NCBI RefSeq assembly: GCF_016653405.1
Contig: NZ_NHSN01000033.1
Coordinates: 1 to 52,825 of the forward strand
DNA length: 52,825 bases
DNA from: Halorhodospira halophila
GTDB taxonomy: Bacteria > Pseudomonadota > Gammaproteobacteria > Nitrococcales > Halorhodospiraceae
Reading direction: 5' to 3'
Shown: positions 28,155 through 39,215 of the stretch, piece after piece
How positions within the stretch are numbered: position 1 is the stretch's first letter
Layout: every line of letters starts with the position of its first letter
The notes under the pieces: generated by a model
What the model saw: only the letters and a program-made list of their open reading frames with translations
Told to the model about the DNA's origin: nothing
Database searches by the model: none
Position numbers and translations under genes: made by a program

Positions 28155-31100
28155 ATGTTCAGCAAGGTCCTGATCGCCAACCGCGGCGCCATCGCCTGCC
28201 GGATCCTGCGTACCCTGCGCCGGCTGGGCATCGCCTCGGTGGCCGTCCACTCCGAGGCCGACCGCCACTCCCTGCACGTGCGCCAGGCCGACGAGGCCAT
28301 CTGCATCGGCCCTGCGAGTGCCGCCGAGTCGTACCTCAACCACGAGGCCATCCTCGCCGCCGCGCGGCAGACCGGCGCCGAGGCCATCCACCCGGGCTAC
28401 GGCTTCCTGTCGGAGAACGACGCCTTCGCCGAGGCGTGCGAGGCGGCGGGGATCGCCTTCATCGGCCCGACGCCGCAGCAGATGCGCGACTTCGGCCTCA
28501 AGCACACCGCCCGCGCCCTGGCCGAGGCCAGCGACGTACCGATGCTGCCCGGCACCGGGCTGCTGGGCAGTGTGACCGAGGCGGTGGCCGAGGCCGAGCG
28601 GATCGGCTACCCGGTGATGCTCAAAAGCACCGCCGGCGGCGGCGGGATCGGCATGCAGCTCTGCCACGACGCCGCCGCGCTGCAAGAGGCCTACGACTCG
28701 GTGCGCCGCCTGTCGGCGAACAACTTCTCCAACGACGGCCTCTTCCTGGAGAAGTACGTCGAGCACGGCCGCCATATCGAGGTGCAGCTCTTCGGCGACG
28801 GGCAGGGCACCGTCATCGCCCTGGGCGAGCGCGACTGCTCGCTGCAGCGGCGCAACCAGAAGGTGGTCGAGGAGACCCCCGCCCCGGGCCTGGATGCGGA
28901 GACCCGCCAGGCCCTGCTCGACGCCGCCGAGCGGCTGGGCCGCCAGGTGGCCTACCGCAGCGCCGGGACCGTGGAGTACATCCTCGACGCCGACACCGGC
29001 GCCTTCTACTTCCTGGAGATGAACACCCGGCTGCAGGTCGAGCACGGCGTCACCGAGGCGGTCACCGGCATCGACCTGGTGGCTTGGATGCTCGAGGCCG
29101 CCGCCGGCACCCTGACCGACCTCGCCGCCCGCCGCCCCGCGCCCCGCGGCCACGCCATTCAGGCGCGGGTCTACGCCGAGGATCCCGGCAAGGGCTTCCA
29201 GCCGTGCACCGGACTGCTGACCGAGGTCCGCTTCCCGGAGACGGCCCGCATCGAGACCTGGGTGGAAGGCGGCAGCACGATCACCCCGCACTACGACCCG
29301 ATGATCGCCAAGCTCATCGTCCACGGCACCGACCGGGCCGACGCCCTGACGCGCCTGCGCAAGGCCCTGGCCGAGACCGCCCTGCACGGCGTCGAGACCA
29401 ACCTGCCCTACCTGCGCGCCATCGCCGCCGACGCCACCTTCGCCGCCGGGCGGGCCACCACCCGCTACCTGGACACCTTCGCCTACCAGCCGGCGAGCAT
29501 CGACGTCCTCCAGCCGGGCACCCAAACCACGGTGCAGGACTGGCCCGGGCGCGTGGGCTACTGGGAGGTCGGCGTCCCGCCCTCGGGCCCCATGGACGCG
29601 CTGGCCTTCCGCCTGGGCAATCGGATCGTCGGCAACGCCGAGCAGGCCGCCGGGCTGGAAATGACCGCCAGCGGGGCCGACCTGCGCTTCCACACCGAGG
29701 CCACCATCGCCCTGACCGGCGCAGCCATGGCCGCCGAGCTCGACGGCGCCCCGGTGCCGTTCTGGCAGGCGGTGAGCGTCCCGGCCGGAGCGCGGCTGCG
29801 CCTGGGCACCGCCGAGGGCCCCGGGGTGCGTACCTATCTGCTCGTGCGCGGCGGCATCGACGTCCCCCGCCACCTGGGCAGCCGCGCCACCTTCACCCTG
29901 GGGCGCATGGGCGGCCACGGCGGCCGCGCCCTGCAGACCGGCGATGTGCTGCACTTCGGCCCGGCGCCGGAGCACCCGCCGACCCCTCTGCCCGCCGAGG
30001 CCATCCCCGCCCACGCCACCGAGTGGACCGTGCGCGCGGTCTACGGCCCCCACGGCGCGCCGGATTTCTTCACCGAGGCGGACATCGAGCGCTTCTTCAC
30101 CACCGCCTGGCAGGTCCACTACAACTCCAGCCGCACCGGCGTGCGCCTGATCGGACCCAAGCCCGAGTGGGCGCGAGCGGACGGCGGCGAGGCCGGCCTG
30201 CACCCGTCGAACATCCACGACAACGCCTACGCCATCGGCACGGTGGATTTCACCGGCGACATGCCGGTGATCCTCGGCCCCGACGGGCCGAGCCTGGGCG
30301 GTTTCGTCTGCCCGGCGACCATCGTCAGCGCCGACCTTTGGAAGGTGGGGCAGCTGCGCCCCGGCGACCGGGTCCGCTTCCAGGCCGTCGACGCCGCCAC
30401 CGGGCAGCGCCTGGCCGAGGCGCAGGAAGCGGCCATCGCCGCCGGCCAGCCGGCCGACCCGCCCCTGCCCGCCACCAACCCGGGCCGGGTCGATCCGGCC
30501 CGCGCCCCGGCGAACGCCACCACGACCCCGGTCTCGGTGACCTACCGCAGCGCCGGGGAGCGCTACCTGCTGGTGGAGTACGGCCCCATCGTGCTCGATT
30601 TGAACCTGCGCTTTCGCGTCCAGGCCCTGCTCGAGTGGCTGACCGAGCAGGCCATCCCGGGGATCCTCGAACTCACCCCCGGCGTGCGCAGCCTGCAGAT
30701 CCACTACGAGCCCCGGCGCCTGCCCCAGGAGCGGCTGGTGGCGATCCTCGAGCAGGCCGAGGGCGAGCTGCGCGATCTCTCCGAGGCCGAGATGCCCTCG
30801 CGCATCGTCCACCTCCCGCTGGCCTGGGACGACTCCCAGACCCGCCTGGCCACGGAGAAGTACATGCAGTCGGTGCGCGCCGACGCCCCCTGGTGCCCGG
30901 ACAACATCGAGTTCATCCGGCGCATCAACGGCCTGCCCGACGAGGCCGCGGTCAAGCGGACGGTCTTCGACGCGGCCTACCTGGTCATGGGCCTGGGCGA
31001 CGTCTACCTCTCCGCGCCCCTGGCCACGCCGGTGGACCCGCGCCACCGACTGGTGACCACCAAGTACAACCCGGCGCGGACCTGGACGCCGGAGAACGCG

Positions 31101-31757
31101 GTGGGCATCGGCGGCTCGTACCTGTGCATCTACGGCATGGAGGGGCCCGGCGGCTACCAGTTCGTGGGCCGGACGCTGCAGATCTGGAACCGCTACCACG
31201 TCACCCCGGCCTTCGAGAAGCCGTGGCTGCTGCGCTTCTTCGACCAGATCCGCTTCTATGAGGTGAGCGAGGCAGAACTGCTGGAGATGCGTGATGCCTT
31301 CCCCCGCGGCGGCCTGGCGCTGGAGATCGAGGAGACCACCTTCTCGCTGCAGCGCTACAACCGCTTTCTCACCGAGCACCAGGCCTCCATCGAGGCGTTC
31401 AAGACCCGCCAGCAGGAGGCCTTCGAGGCCGAGCGCCAGCGCTGGATCGCCAACGGCCAGGCGGATTACGACGCCGAGAGCGAACCGCCGCCGCCCGCCA
31501 CCGAGGGCGTCGAACTCGCCGCCGACGAGCAGGCCGTCAACGGCCACGTGCACGCCAACCTGTGGTCGCTGCAGGTGCGCGAGGGCGAACGCGTGGAGGC
31601 CGGCCAGACCCTGCTGGTGCTCGAATCGATGAAGATGGAGATCCCCATCTGCGCCGAACAGGACGGCACGATCCGCCGCCTGCTGTGCAACGAAGGGGCC
31701 CAAGTGGCCCCGGGGCAGACCCTCCTGACCCTGAGCAGCGACGGGAGCACGCCATGA
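28155..31757 (+). CDS. Biotin-dependent guanidine carboxylase (urea carboxylase family)
   Basis: A 1200-residue single-chain enzyme. The biotin carboxylase domain covers about 1-450: [36 protein letters not shown] and [19 protein letters not shown] KipA/KipI-like carboxyltransferase part covers about 470-1060: [20 protein letters not shown] and [15 protein letters not shown]. The C-terminal biotinyl domain carries the acceptor Lys in [12 protein letters not shown]. The family carboxylates urea or guanidine with ATP and bicarbonate. The ykkC riboswitch and the UAAP pair argue for guanidine as the physiological substrate. The stop overlaps the allophanate hydrolase start (ATGA). Confidence 0.92.
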   Translation: MFSKVLIANRGAIACRILRTLRRLGIASVAVHSEADRHSLHVRQADEAICIGPASAAESYLNHEAILAAARQTGAEAIHPGYGFLSENDAFAEACEAAGIAFIGPTPQQMRDFGLKHTARALAEASDVPMLPGTGLLGSVTEAVAEAERIGYPVMLKSTAGGGGIGMQLCHDAAALQEAYDSVRRLSANNFSNDGLFLEKYVEHGRHIEVQLFGDGQGTVIALGERDCSLQRRNQKVVEETPAPGLDAETRQALLDAAERLGRQVAYRSAGTVEYILDADTGAFYFLEMNTRLQVEHGVTEAVTGIDLVAWMLEAAAGTLTDLAARRPAPRGHAIQARVYAEDPGKGFQPCTGLLTEVRFPETARIETWVEGGSTITPHYDPMIAKLIVHGTDRADALTRLRKALAETALHGVETNLPYLRAIAADATFAAGRATTRYLDTFAYQPASIDVLQPGTQTTVQDWPGRVGYWEVGVPPSGPMDALAFRLGNRIVGNAEQAAGLEMTASGADLRFHTEATIALTGAAMAAELDGAPVPFWQAVSVPAGARLRLGTAEGPGVRTYLLVRGGIDVPRHLGSRATFTLGRMGGHGGRALQTGDVLHFGPAPEHPPTPLPAEAIPAHATEWTVRAVYGPHGAPDFFTEADIERFFTTAWQVHYNSSRTGVRLIGPKPEWARADGGEAGLHPSNIHDNAYAIGTVDFTGDMPVILGPDGPSLGGFVCPATIVSADLWKVGQLRPGDRVRFQAVDAATGQRLAEAQEAAIAAGQPADPPLPATNPGRVDPARAPANATTTPVSVTYRSAGERYLLVEYGPIVLDLNLRFRVQALLEWLTEQAIPGILELTPGVRSLQIHYEPRRLPQERLVAILEQAEGELRDLSEAEMPSRIVHLPLAWDDSQTRLATEKYMQSVRADAPWCPDNIEFIRRINGLPDEAAVKRTVFDAAYLVMGLGDVYLSAPLATPVDPRHRLVTTKYNPARTWTPENAVGIGGSYLCIYGMEGPGGYQFVGRTLQIWNRYHVTPAFEKPWLLRFFDQIRFYEVSEAELLEMRDAFPRGGLALEIEETTFSLQRYNRFLTEHQASIEAFKTRQQEAFEAERQRWIANGQADYDAESEPPPPATEGVELAADEQAVNGHVHANLWSLQVREGERVEAGQTLLVLESMKMEIPICAEQDGTIRRLLCNEGAQVAPGQTLLTLSSDGSTP

Positions 31758-33544
31758 CCCCGCTGACCGTAACCGAACGGCTGGCCGCCTACCGGGACGG
31801 CACCCTGGATCCGCGCAGCGAACTGCACCGGGCCCGGGCCGCCGCCCTGGCCGACACCCACCACAGCTGGATCCACGTGCTGGACGAGGCGCAGCTGGCC
31901 CCCTACCTGGACCGCCTGGAGGGGCTCGACCCGGCGTCGCTGCCGCTCTACGGCATCCCCTTCGCCATCAAGGACAACATCGACCTGGCCGGCGTCCCTA
32001 CCACCGCCGGCTGCCCGGACTACGCCTACACCCCGGCGGAGTCCGCCTTCGTCGTCCAGCGGCTGATCGACGCCGGGGCGGTGCCCCTGGGCAAGACCAA
32101 CCTGGATCAGTTCGCCACCGGCCTGGTGGGCACGCGCTCGCCCTACGGCGCCTGCCCCAACGCCTTTCACCGGGACTACGTCGCCGGCGGCTCCAGCTCC
32201 GGCTCGGCGCTGGCCGTCGCCCTCGGCCAGGTCCCCTTCGCCCTGGGCACGGACACCGCCGGCTCGGGCCGGGTGCCGGCGGCGTTCAACAACCTCATCG
32301 GCCTCAAGCCCACCTGCGGGCGGCTGAGCACCCGCGGCGTGGTCCCGGCGTGTCGCAGCCTCGATGCGGTCTCGATCTTTGCCGGCACCGCCGCCGACGC
32401 GGGGCGGATCCTCGCCGTGGCTGGCGCCTACGACGACGCCGACCCCTACGCCCGCGCGGATCAGCCGCCGACCCTGGGGCCAGGGCGGATCCCGGCCCAC
32501 GGCTTCCGCTTCGCCGTACCCCCGGCCGAGCAGCGCGCCTTCTTCGGCAACGCGCACACGCCGGCGCTCTTCGAACGGGCCGTTGCACGCCTGCAGGCGC
32601 TCGGCGGCGTGCCGGTGGAGCTGGACTTCAGCCCCTTCCTCGAGGCCGCGCGGCTGCTCTACGAGGGCCCCTGGGTGGCCGAGCGCTACGCCGCCATCCG
32701 CGCCTTCATCGACCGCCAGCCGGAGAGCCTGCTGGCGGTCACCCGCACGATCATCGGCGCCGGCAGAGAACCCCGGGCCGCCGACGCCTTCGCCGCGGCC
32801 TACCGCCTGCAGGCCCTGCGCCGCCAGGCGCAAGCGGCCTGGCAGCAGGTGGATCTGGCCATCACGCCCACCGCCGGCACCCTCCCCAGCCAGGCGGCGG
32901 TGGCCGCCGAGCCCGTGGCCCGCAACAGCGAGCTGGGCTACTACACCAACTTCATGAACCTGCTCGACTGCAGCGCCGTGGCCGTGCCCGCCGGATTCCA
33001 GGACGAGGGCCTGCCCTTCGGGGTCACGCTCTTTGCCCCGGCGTTCTACGACACCGACCTGCTCGACCTGGCGGCACAGCTCCATCAGACCGGCGTCGAC
33101 ACCCTGGGCGCCACCGGCCGGCCGCTGCCGCCGAGCGAGCCGCCGCCCCCCGATCCGGGGCACGCCGTGGAGCTGGCCGTCTGCGGCGCCCACCTCAGCG
33201 GTCTGGCACTGAATCACCAGCTCACCGAGCGCCGCGGCCGCCTGCTGGCCACCATGCAGACGGCGCCCCGCTACCGGCTCTACGCCCTGCCCGGCGAGGC
33301 GCCGCAGCGCCCCGGACTGATCCGCGACCGGCGGGAGGGCAGCGCCATCGAGGTGGAGGTGTGGAGCCTGCCGGCCCAGGAAGTGGGCGCCTTCATCGCC
33401 GGCATCCCCGCGCCGCTGGGCATCGGCCGGGTGGAACTGGCCGACGGGCGCTGGATCCCGGGCTTTCTGTGTGAGGCCGCCGGGCTCGAGGGCGCCGAGG
33501 AGATCACCCACCTGGGCGGGTGGCGGCGCTACGTGGGCGGCTGA
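31754..33544 (+). CDS. atzF: Allophanate hydrolase
   Basis: Hydrolyses allophanate to ammonia and CO2, the last step of the pathway. The 596-residue protein has an amidase-signature domain with the catalytic Lys in [19 protein letters not shown] and the Ser pair in [15 protein letters not shown], then [15 protein letters not shown]. The C-terminal domain of about 130 residues ([37 protein letters not shown]) is typical of AtzF/DUR1,2-type enzymes; it is reported to act in decarboxylation of the intermediate. The start overlaps the carboxylase stop. Last gene of the guanidine operon. Confidence 0.93.
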   Translation: MTPLTVTERLAAYRDGTLDPRSELHRARAAALADTHHSWIHVLDEAQLAPYLDRLEGLDPASLPLYGIPFAIKDNIDLAGVPTTAGCPDYAYTPAESAFVVQRLIDAGAVPLGKTNLDQFATGLVGTRSPYGACPNAFHRDYVAGGSSSGSALAVALGQVPFALGTDTAGSGRVPAAFNNLIGLKPTCGRLSTRGVVPACRSLDAVSIFAGTAADAGRILAVAGAYDDADPYARADQPPTLGPGRIPAHGFRFAVPPAEQRAFFGNAHTPALFERAVARLQALGGVPVELDFSPFLEAARLLYEGPWVAERYAAIRAFIDRQPESLLAVTRTIIGAGREPRAADAFAAAYRLQALRRQAQAAWQQVDLAITPTAGTLPSQAAVAAEPVARNSELGYYTNFMNLLDCSAVAVPAGFQDEGLPFGVTLFAPAFYDTDLLDLAAQLHQTGVDTLGATGRPLPPSEPPPPDPGHAVELAVCGAHLSGLALNHQLTERRGRLLATMQTAPRYRLYALPGEAPQRPGLIRDRREGSAIEVEVWSLPAQEVGAFIAGIPAPLGIGRVELADGRWIPGFLCEAAGLEGAEEITHLGGWRRYVGG

Positions 33545-33597
33545 GGCGGTGGTACCATGCCGGCGTTCAACCACCCGCAGACGCCGAAGGGCCTGCC

Positions 33598-34713
33598 GTG
33601 CGAGTCCTGTATCTGTTCGACACCACCGACCGCGCCGAGAGCGAGAGCGTCATCGAGATGGCCAGCCACGGCGTGGTGCCGACCATCGTCTGCCAGCCCG
33701 ATGCGCCCATGCGCAGCCGCTTCGAGGCGGCCGGGCTGGAGGTCATCCCGGTGCGCATGCGCAGCAAGGCCGACCGCGCGGCCATCGCCACGCTGCGCCG
33801 CCTGCGGCGGGAGCGCACCTTTGACCTGGTGCACGCCTACTACAAGATCGCCCTGACCAACTACAACCTGGCGGCCATGGGTCTACCGCGGCTGCCGGTG
33901 GTGGCCTACCGGGGGATCATCGGCAACCTCAGCTACTGGGATCCGTTCTCCTGGCTCTCGTTCCTCGACCCGCGCATCGAGCGCATCGTCTGCGTCTGCG
34001 AGGCGATCCGCCAATACTTCCTGGATAAGCCCTTCCTGCCCGGGACCCGGCTCTTTCGCCCGGAGCGGGTGGTGACCATCCACAAGGGCCACCGCCCGGC
34101 CTGGTATCAGCAGCCCGATGCCCAGCGACCGGCCGATCTCGCCATCCCCGAGGGGGCGCCGGTGATCGGCTGCGTGGCGCGGATGAAAAAACGCAAGGGC
34201 ATCGTCGAGCTGATCCGCGCCTTCGAGCAGATCCCCGCCGAACACAACGCCCACCTGGTGCTGATCGGGCCCATCGAGTACCCGGCCATCGAGCGGGCGG
34301 CGGCGGCCAGCCCGGCGGCGGAGCGGATCCGCATCACCGGCTTCCGGGCCGACGCGCCGAAGATCGCCGGCGCCTTCGACATCGCCACCCTGCCCTCGTT
34401 ACGCCGCGAGGGGCTGCCGCGGGCGATCATCGAGGCCATGGCGCAGGGGATCCCGGCGGTGGTCTCGGACTCCGGCGGGAATCCGGAACTGGTGGAGGAC
34501 GGCGTCAGCGGCCGGGTGACCCCGGCAGGCGACGTGGCCGCCCTGGGCGAGGCCCTGCACAGCCTGGTCGCCGATGCGCAGCTGCGCGCGCGGATGGGCG
34601 CGGCGGCCCACGAGCGCATCGCCACACGTTTTACCGTCGAGCGCACCGCCCGCGAGACCCTGGCCCTCTACGCCGACGTGCTGGGCACACGCGAGGAGCG
34701 CCCGGCGCACTGA
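33598..34713 (+). CDS. Glycosyltransferase, GT4 (GT-B) family
   Basis: A 371-residue cytoplasmic or membrane-associated glycosyltransferase. Starting from the GTG at 33598 gives MRVLYLFDTTDRAESESVIE; the longer reading from 33520 overlaps allophanate hydrolase and has no family sequence. The C-terminal Rossmann domain has GCVARMKKRKGIVELIRAFE and the nucleotide-sugar E-x7-E motif in REGLPRAIIEAMAQGIPAVV, followed by SGGNPELVEDGVSGRV. Donor and acceptor are unknown. It stands 53 bases after the guanidine operon and seems functionally unrelated to it; an envelope polysaccharide role with the nearby Wzz-like protein is possible. Confidence 0.85.
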   Translation: MRVLYLFDTTDRAESESVIEMASHGVVPTIVCQPDAPMRSRFEAAGLEVIPVRMRSKADRAAIATLRRLRRERTFDLVHAYYKIALTNYNLAAMGLPRLPVVAYRGIIGNLSYWDPFSWLSFLDPRIERIVCVCEAIRQYFLDKPFLPGTRLFRPERVVTIHKGHRPAWYQQPDAQRPADLAIPEGAPVIGCVARMKKRKGIVELIRAFEQIPAEHNAHLVLIGPIEYPAIERAAAASPAAERIRITGFRADAPKIAGAFDIATLPSLRREGLPRAIIEAMAQGIPAVVSDSGGNPELVEDGVSGRVTPAGDVAALGEALHSLVADAQLRARMGAAAHERIATRFTVERTARETLALYADVLGTREERPAH

Positions 34714-34772
34714 GCCCGGCGCGGGGCAGGCGCCGGGGCCACTGCACCCCGACACCGCCCCGCGGACGATCC

Positions 34773-34862
34773 TCAGCGCCCCCCGCCGCCCTCCGGGGCG
34801 TCGATCATCTCGTCGTGCTCCTCGGATGCGCTCGCCGATCAGCGGGTAGAACGCCGAGCGGC
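34773..34862 (-). pseudogene. Possible remnant of a BCCT-type betaine/choline transporter
   Basis: On the minus strand, directly below the outer-membrane protein gene, the sequence reads RSAFYPLIGERI in one frame. It then, shifted by two bases, reads ASEEHDEMIDAPEGGGGR followed by a stop. The first phrase resembles the conserved R-x-A-F-Y-P-L-x-G-x-x-I stretch of BCCT osmolyte transporters; the second looks like an acidic C-terminal tail. This could be the two ends left by an internal deletion. The evidence is a short match from memory, so this is tentative. Confidence 0.3.
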
Positions 34863-35465
34863 TTAGAAGTTCGCCCGACCGCCGACCGTCAGGGTCTCCA
34901 TGGTGTCCCGCGCGCCGTAGTCGGTATTGTCGTACTCGACGAACAGGGCCGCGTCGCGGCTCACATGGAACAGCGCATTGACCGTGGTACCGCTGGCGTC
35001 ATCCAGAAGCGTATCCCCCTCGTCCCCGGTGAACAGGGACCGCGCCTCAAGCCCGACCTCCAGGCGGTTCAGCCGCTGTCGGAAACCGATCCGTGCCCCA
35101 AGCTCGTACTCGCTGCTAACCCCCTGACGATCCGCGTACTCCAGGGCCGGCGCGACGTAGATGTCGGCCTCCCGAGTGACCCCGTAGCGGAAACCGAGGG
35201 CGATGGCGCCGTATTCCGCGTGCGTTTCGGACCGAGAATGCCCGATACGCGCATCCTGATGGCGATAGAGACCCTCCACGAATACATGGCGGTGTAGCCA
35301 GGCGGAGGCGCGCAGATCAACACCTTCGAAGTCTTCGGAGAACCCGTAATCGGTCACCGAATAACCCACCTGGACCCAGTTGTAGTTGACCCCCGCCATC
35401 CCCGCAGCCGGCGCCAGGGCCAACACGGCGGCCATCAGGTACGAGCGGATGCTGTGAGGACGCAT
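34863..35465 (-). CDS. Small outer-membrane beta-barrel protein
   Basis: A 200-residue exported protein with a signal peptide (MRPHSIRSYLMAAVLALAPA, cleaved near AGMAG). About eight alternating beta strands follow, and it ends in Phe (VGGRANF), the outer-membrane sorting signal. It resembles YfaZ/OmpW-sized porin-like proteins. Acidic residues dominate the loops, as expected for a halophile. GAAGGAG precedes the ATG. The substrate or role is unknown. It is divergent from the Wzz-like gene. Confidence 0.75.
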   Translation of the reverse strand: MRPHSIRSYLMAAVLALAPAAGMAGVNYNWVQVGYSVTDYGFSEDFEGVDLRASAWLHRHVFVEGLYRHQDARIGHSRSETHAEYGAIALGFRYGVTREADIYVAPALEYADRQGVSSEYELGARIGFRQRLNRLEVGLEARSLFTGDEGDTLLDDASGTTVNALFHVSRDAALFVEYDNTDYGARDTMETLTVGGRANF

Positions 35466-35640
35466 GAGGGGCTCCTTCTTCGCCGGGTTCGGTCAGTCAG
35501 CTTGCTAACCGGCGTATCGGCGGGCCAGCGGGAATCCTGAGGGCACGATCCGACCGGAAGTAAACCTGATCGCCTTGCTGTTAGCGGCCGTTCGTTGTAG
35601 CTTCCGCGCATATCCCTGACACCCGATCCCACCAAGGCCC

Positions 35641-36678
35641 ATGAACGAACAGAACACCCCCGGCACCCGGCCTCCCAGCCACCGCGGCGATGCAAACTTC
35701 CCAGAGGAGTCACGCCGGGTCCCGGATGACGAGATCAGCCTGATCGACCTGTGGCTGGTTCTGGTGCGGCGGCGCTGGTGGCTGTTCGGCATCGCCCTGA
35801 TCGTCTTCGCGCTGGGCACCACCTACGCCCTGCTGCAGAAACCGAGCCAGGCCTACACCACCACGCTGGAGTTCGCCGCCAAGGATGAGGAGCCGCTGAT
35901 CTCCTCCGACGCTGTCATGGCCCGCCTGGAGCGGGTGGTGCTGCCGGAGCTTAAAAGGCGGTTTGAGGCGGAGCACGAGGTGGGGGCACCGTCCATCGAG
36001 ATGGACCGCGTCGAGGACTCTCGACTCTTGGTCCTCGAGAGCAGTGTCAGCGAGGATCGCCTGCCCCGGGTAGAGGCCCTCCACGGCGCGGTCCGGGACT
36101 GGTTCCTATCAAGCCAGGACTCTGCTTACGACCGGAACCGCTCCCGCTTTGAGCGTGACCTCGAGCAAGTGGAGGAGCGCCTGGCGTCGGAGGTTTCGGG
36201 GATCGAAGAGGATCTCGCTGCGACCCGCGATGAGCTGGAACGCGCCCGCGCCGAACGTGAGCGGCTGCAGGAGGCGCGGGGCCGTCTGCAGGAGGATCTG
36301 GAAGACGAGAACCTTGCGGAACAGTCCGAGGATTTGCTGCGTATCCGACTGGAAGCGGTGCGCGAGGACCTCTCGATGGCCAATTCGGAAGTGCGCGAGC
36401 TACAGCGGGTCATTAGCGAACTGCGCACGGAACGCCGGGAGACGGTCCAGGAGCTGAGCATCGACAAGGCGGAACTTGAGGATAGGCTGGCCGACCTCCA
36501 GGCCCCTGACGCGCCTGCCACCGCTGCGGAAGGCGATATTGAGGACGCGGGCGCCAGCCTGATCATGGCCCTGTCCGCGGTACTCGGCGGCATGCTGGGG
36601 ATCTTCGGCGCCTTCTTCCGGGAGTTCCTGGCCCATGCACACCAGGCGGCTACCCGGACGGGACTGGAAGGCGAATAG
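35641..36678 (+). CDS. Wzz/chain-length-determinant-like inner-membrane coiled-coil protein
   Basis: A 345-residue protein with the Wzz layout. A cytoplasmic start is followed by EISLIDLWLVLVRRRWWLFG leading into the first membrane segment (about 37-65). A periplasmic part with a long charged coiled coil covers about 165-295 (EQVEERLASEVSGIEEDLAA, then ERARAERERLQEARGRLQED). A second membrane segment lies near the C-terminus (SLIMALSAVLGGMLGIFGAF). Such proteins set polysaccharide chain length or partner with export channels. A candidate promoter is TTGCTG (35575) with TAGCTT (35598). No polysaccharide polymerase or flippase is adjacent. Confidence 0.8.
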   Translation: MNEQNTPGTRPPSHRGDANFPEESRRVPDDEISLIDLWLVLVRRRWWLFGIALIVFALGTTYALLQKPSQAYTTTLEFAAKDEEPLISSDAVMARLERVVLPELKRRFEAEHEVGAPSIEMDRVEDSRLLVLESSVSEDRLPRVEALHGAVRDWFLSSQDSAYDRNRSRFERDLEQVEERLASEVSGIEEDLAATRDELERARAERERLQEARGRLQEDLEDENLAEQSEDLLRIRLEAVREDLSMANSEVRELQRVISELRTERRETVQELSIDKAELEDRLADLQAPDAPATAAEGDIEDAGASLIMALSAVLGGMLGIFGAFFREFLAHAHQAATRTGLEGE

Positions 36679-36714
36679 GCGGCTGGCGCCGGCTCCTCTC
36701 CGCGCGCCAGCCTA

Positions 36715-36746
36715 CTGCCGGCCCGGCGCTGACGCCGAGCCGGCAG
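36715..36746. terminator. GC-rich hairpin between convergent wzz-like gene and pioC
   Basis: CTGCCGGC and GCCGGCAG are perfect 8-base arms, with a further GGCG/CGCC pair inside. It sits between two convergent genes, 36 bases after one stop and 21 bases from the other. No T-run follows on either strand, so it may slow or end transcription only with help, or act as an mRNA-stabilising stem. Confidence 0.4.
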
Positions 36747-36767
36747 CCAGGGCGAGCTGCGAGGCAG

Positions 36768-37088
36768 TCAAGCCGGCGCGAAGACGTCGCACCAGCCGTC
36801 GCCGTTGACCAGGACGTCGGCGAAATCCGGGTGGGAGCATTCGCCGTAACCGTCCTCGACCTCCCCCTCCCAGAACCGGCAGTCGGCGCACCGCTGCCCG
36901 GACTCGTAACGGGCGTGGTCCTCCGCATCCGCCGCATCGCTCACGTAGTCGTGGGCGTGGCCGTCGTCGGCCTGCGGCATGGCGGTGGCTGTGCGCTGGT
37001 GCACCAGCGCACTGAGCGGGATGGCGGCGGCCGCCAGCGTCGTGGCCTGCAGCAGCCGGCGGCGGTTGGGATCGATGGCGTCAACCAT
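36768..37088 (-). CDS. pioC: High-potential iron-sulfur protein, PioC-like
   Basis: Periplasmic [4Fe-4S] electron carrier that in Fe(II)-oxidising phototrophs passes electrons from the outer-membrane conduit towards the reaction centre. From the ATG at 37088 (GGAGGAG upstream) the product has 106 residues. A Tat-type signal ([20 protein letters not shown]) is followed by the mature HiPIP with its four cluster Cys in [12 protein letters not shown] and GWCDVFAP. The [20 protein letters not shown] stretch closely recalls Halorhodospira/Ectothiorhodospira HiPIPs. It is the last gene of the pioABC-type operon. Confidence 0.9.
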   Translation of the reverse strand: MVDAIDPNRRRLLQATTLAAAAIPLSALVHQRTATAMPQADDGHAHDYVSDAADAEDHARYESGQRCADCRFWEGEVEDGYGECSHPDFADVLVNGDGWCDVFAPA

Positions 37089-37153
37089 CTTTTTCTCCTC
37101 CATGGCTCTCTCTCCCCGTCGTGTCGCAGTGCGCCCGCGCCCAGTCAGGCCGG

Positions 37154-39178
37154 TCAGAAGGTGTACCCCACCGAGCCGACCACCATGTGGGCCGTGTAGT
37201 CGTAGTTGTCGCGGCCCATGAGCACGTAGTCGTCCATCTCATCCACCGGACCGGGCCCGAAGCCCAAGGCCCAGTTGTCCTCCTCGAAGCGCTGGCCCAG
37301 GTAGGCCAGGCGGTAGTGGAACTGTTCCGAGGCCCGGTACTTGCCGTAGAGTTCCAGCTGTGTGAGCCGGGTGGTCAGCGTCGGGTAGTCGGTGTCCTGG
37401 GCGCGATCGAAACCGATGTCGACATCGGTGCTGGCGTAGAGCACCTCCGCGCCCAGGGACCAACGCTCGTCCTCGGTGACGGTGGCCTCCGTCCCCAGCC
37501 CGACGGTCAGCGTCTCCTCGTCCTGGAGCAGGCTGCGCTGCTCGCCGGCGAGCTGCCGCTCCCCGTCGTCCCAGGTGACGAAGCCGTAGCCGGTCCACTG
37601 CTCGGTGGGGAAATAGTCCAGGGACAATGTGTAGGAAGCGCGGTTGCGCTCCTGCAGCCCCATATCCGAGTCGGTGAAGTCGTCCTCGCTGTAGGTCAAC
37701 TCCGCGCCCAGGGCCAGCTCGGGGATCACGCTGTAGGTGCCGCTGACGCCCAACTGGGTCTGTTCCAACTCGGCCAGGTGGTAGACCTCCGCGGGCAGGA
37801 TGGTGGCTGCCTCGGACGCCGGACCGACGTACTCGGCACCTTCGCGGTAGAGCCTGCTGGCGAACACGGTCCCCTCCAGCTGGGGAGTGATCCGGCTGCG
37901 CAGCCGCGTGCGGAAGGTATCGTCCCGGGTGCTGCCGTCGGTGAAGTCGCGGTCGGTGTAGCGGTGCTCGTAGCCCAGCACCAGGTTGGAGCGCGCCGGC
38001 AGGCGGATATCCGCGTCGACGTCGGCGATGTGCCGCGTCCAGCCGTGGGGCCGCGTCCGGTCTTCCAAATCATCCTCCGTGAAGTACTGCGGCGTGCGGT
38101 TGTCCCGGTCGTCGTAGCGGTAGCTGCCGCGCACCTGCAGACGCGGATGGAAGCGGTGCGTCCCGCGTAGGGTTGCCCGGGTGGTGTCGATGCGCCCATC
38201 CAGCGACGAGGGCAGGTCGTCGTCGTCTTCAACGAAGCGTTCATCCTGCAGCGCACGGCCCAGCTGCAGGTCGGCGCTGACATTCGTCCCCGGCTGGATG
38301 GCGTAGGCGCCAGAGGCGAAGACCTGGTGGTAGAGGTTGTCGGGCTCGCGATAAACCTCGCCAAAATAATCCGGGTCACCGGGTTGAGCCGGATCTTCTA
38401 CAGTTAGTACCTCATCCGCGAGTTGCTGGAAGCTGGAAAGGTGGTAGCCAATACGGCCCTGTAGCTGATCACCTCCGTATTCCAGGCTCACGCGGTATTG
38501 ATCCGTGCGCTGATCGATCGGCACGGGGATTTGCAACCCGGTATTTGTAAAGCCGCCAGGATCCGGGGTTTCTACACGGCCGAACCGATAGGCGTCGGTC
38601 TCCTCCCGGCTAAAGGAGAAGTTCGCTCGCCAATCGTCAGTCAGGTGACCCACGGCATCGAAGGCAAGACGCTCGCGGTGGCGCTCCACCTTCCAGTCGC
38701 GCAGCAGTTCCGGGCTGTCCTCGAAATCATCGACACCGTCCCATCCGTCGGGGAGCGAGAGCCGGTCGGTGCCGTCACTGCGCAGGGGGCTCTGCACGTC
38801 GCGGTCGTAGAAGCGCGGGCGTTCGTCGTACTCCAGGGAGAACCCGTAGGTTCCCTGGACGCCGTAGCGACCGCGCAGGCGGCGGGAGTCGAGCCCGAGG
38901 TCCCGCCCCTCGAGGCGGCCGTAGCGGGCGTCTTCATCGCCCTCGCCGCGGTAGCGCAGGTCGAGGTGGGCCTCCGGGTAGAAACCCTCGTCCACCGGCC
39001 CGGTATAGCGGCGGAAGTGGTAGTTGTCCTCGCTCAGGTAACCGACCCCCAGCCACAGCTGCGAGCTGGCCGGGCCGACGAAGGTGGCCGAGGACTCCGG
39101 CGTGCCCGCGCCAGCGGCGGCGGGCAGGCCGAAGGCCGTCAGCACCAGGGCGCTGCTCAGGGCGCGCTGCTTGGTCAT
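37154..39178 (-). CDS. pioB: MtrB/PioB-family outer-membrane beta-barrel protein
   Basis: A 674-residue exported protein with a signal peptide ([20 protein letters not shown]). A long series of alternating amphipathic strands follows (for example [20 protein letters not shown] and [20 protein letters not shown]), ending in VVGSVGYTF with the C-terminal Phe. This is the MtrB/PioB barrel that sheathes a periplasmic multiheme cytochrome and lets electrons cross the outer membrane. The N-terminal CXXC found in Shewanella MtrB is absent, as in PioB-type proteins to my knowledge. GGAGGGAATC precedes the ATG at 39178. It lies 37 bases after pioA and 65 before pioC. Confidence 0.88.
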   Translation of the reverse strand: MTKQRALSSALVLTAFGLPAAAGAGTPESSATFVGPASSQLWLGVGYLSEDNYHFRRYTGPVDEGFYPEAHLDLRYRGEGDEDARYGRLEGRDLGLDSRRLRGRYGVQGTYGFSLEYDERPRFYDRDVQSPLRSDGTDRLSLPDGWDGVDDFEDSPELLRDWKVERHRERLAFDAVGHLTDDWRANFSFSREETDAYRFGRVETPDPGGFTNTGLQIPVPIDQRTDQYRVSLEYGGDQLQGRIGYHLSSFQQLADEVLTVEDPAQPGDPDYFGEVYREPDNLYHQVFASGAYAIQPGTNVSADLQLGRALQDERFVEDDDDLPSSLDGRIDTTRATLRGTHRFHPRLQVRGSYRYDDRDNRTPQYFTEDDLEDRTRPHGWTRHIADVDADIRLPARSNLVLGYEHRYTDRDFTDGSTRDDTFRTRLRSRITPQLEGTVFASRLYREGAEYVGPASEAATILPAEVYHLAELEQTQLGVSGTYSVIPELALGAELTYSEDDFTDSDMGLQERNRASYTLSLDYFPTEQWTGYGFVTWDDGERQLAGEQRSLLQDEETLTVGLGTEATVTEDERWSLGAEVLYASTDVDIGFDRAQDTDYPTLTTRLTQLELYGKYRASEQFHYRLAYLGQRFEEDNWALGFGPGPVDEMDDYVLMGRDNYDYTAHMVVGSVGYTF

Positions 39179-39215
39179 GATTCCCTCCTCCTTCTGCTTC
39201 TGTGCCGCCACCGCT

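Noticed and set aside
28110-31703. Open frame of about 1200 codons antisense to the guanidine carboxylase
   Set aside because: Codon-bias shadow: Gly/Val/Gln-rich, no motifs, no ribosome site; the sense strand encodes a complete biotin enzyme.
36715-36746. Hairpin between the Wzz-like gene and pioC as a classic intrinsic terminator
   Set aside because: The stem is strong but neither strand has a T-run after it, so it is listed only as a low-confidence terminator-like stem.
37154-39178. Expected N-terminal CXXC of MtrB in the barrel protein
   Set aside because: No CXXC is present near the mature N-terminus. As far as I know PioB-type barrels vary in this, so it was not treated as a defect.
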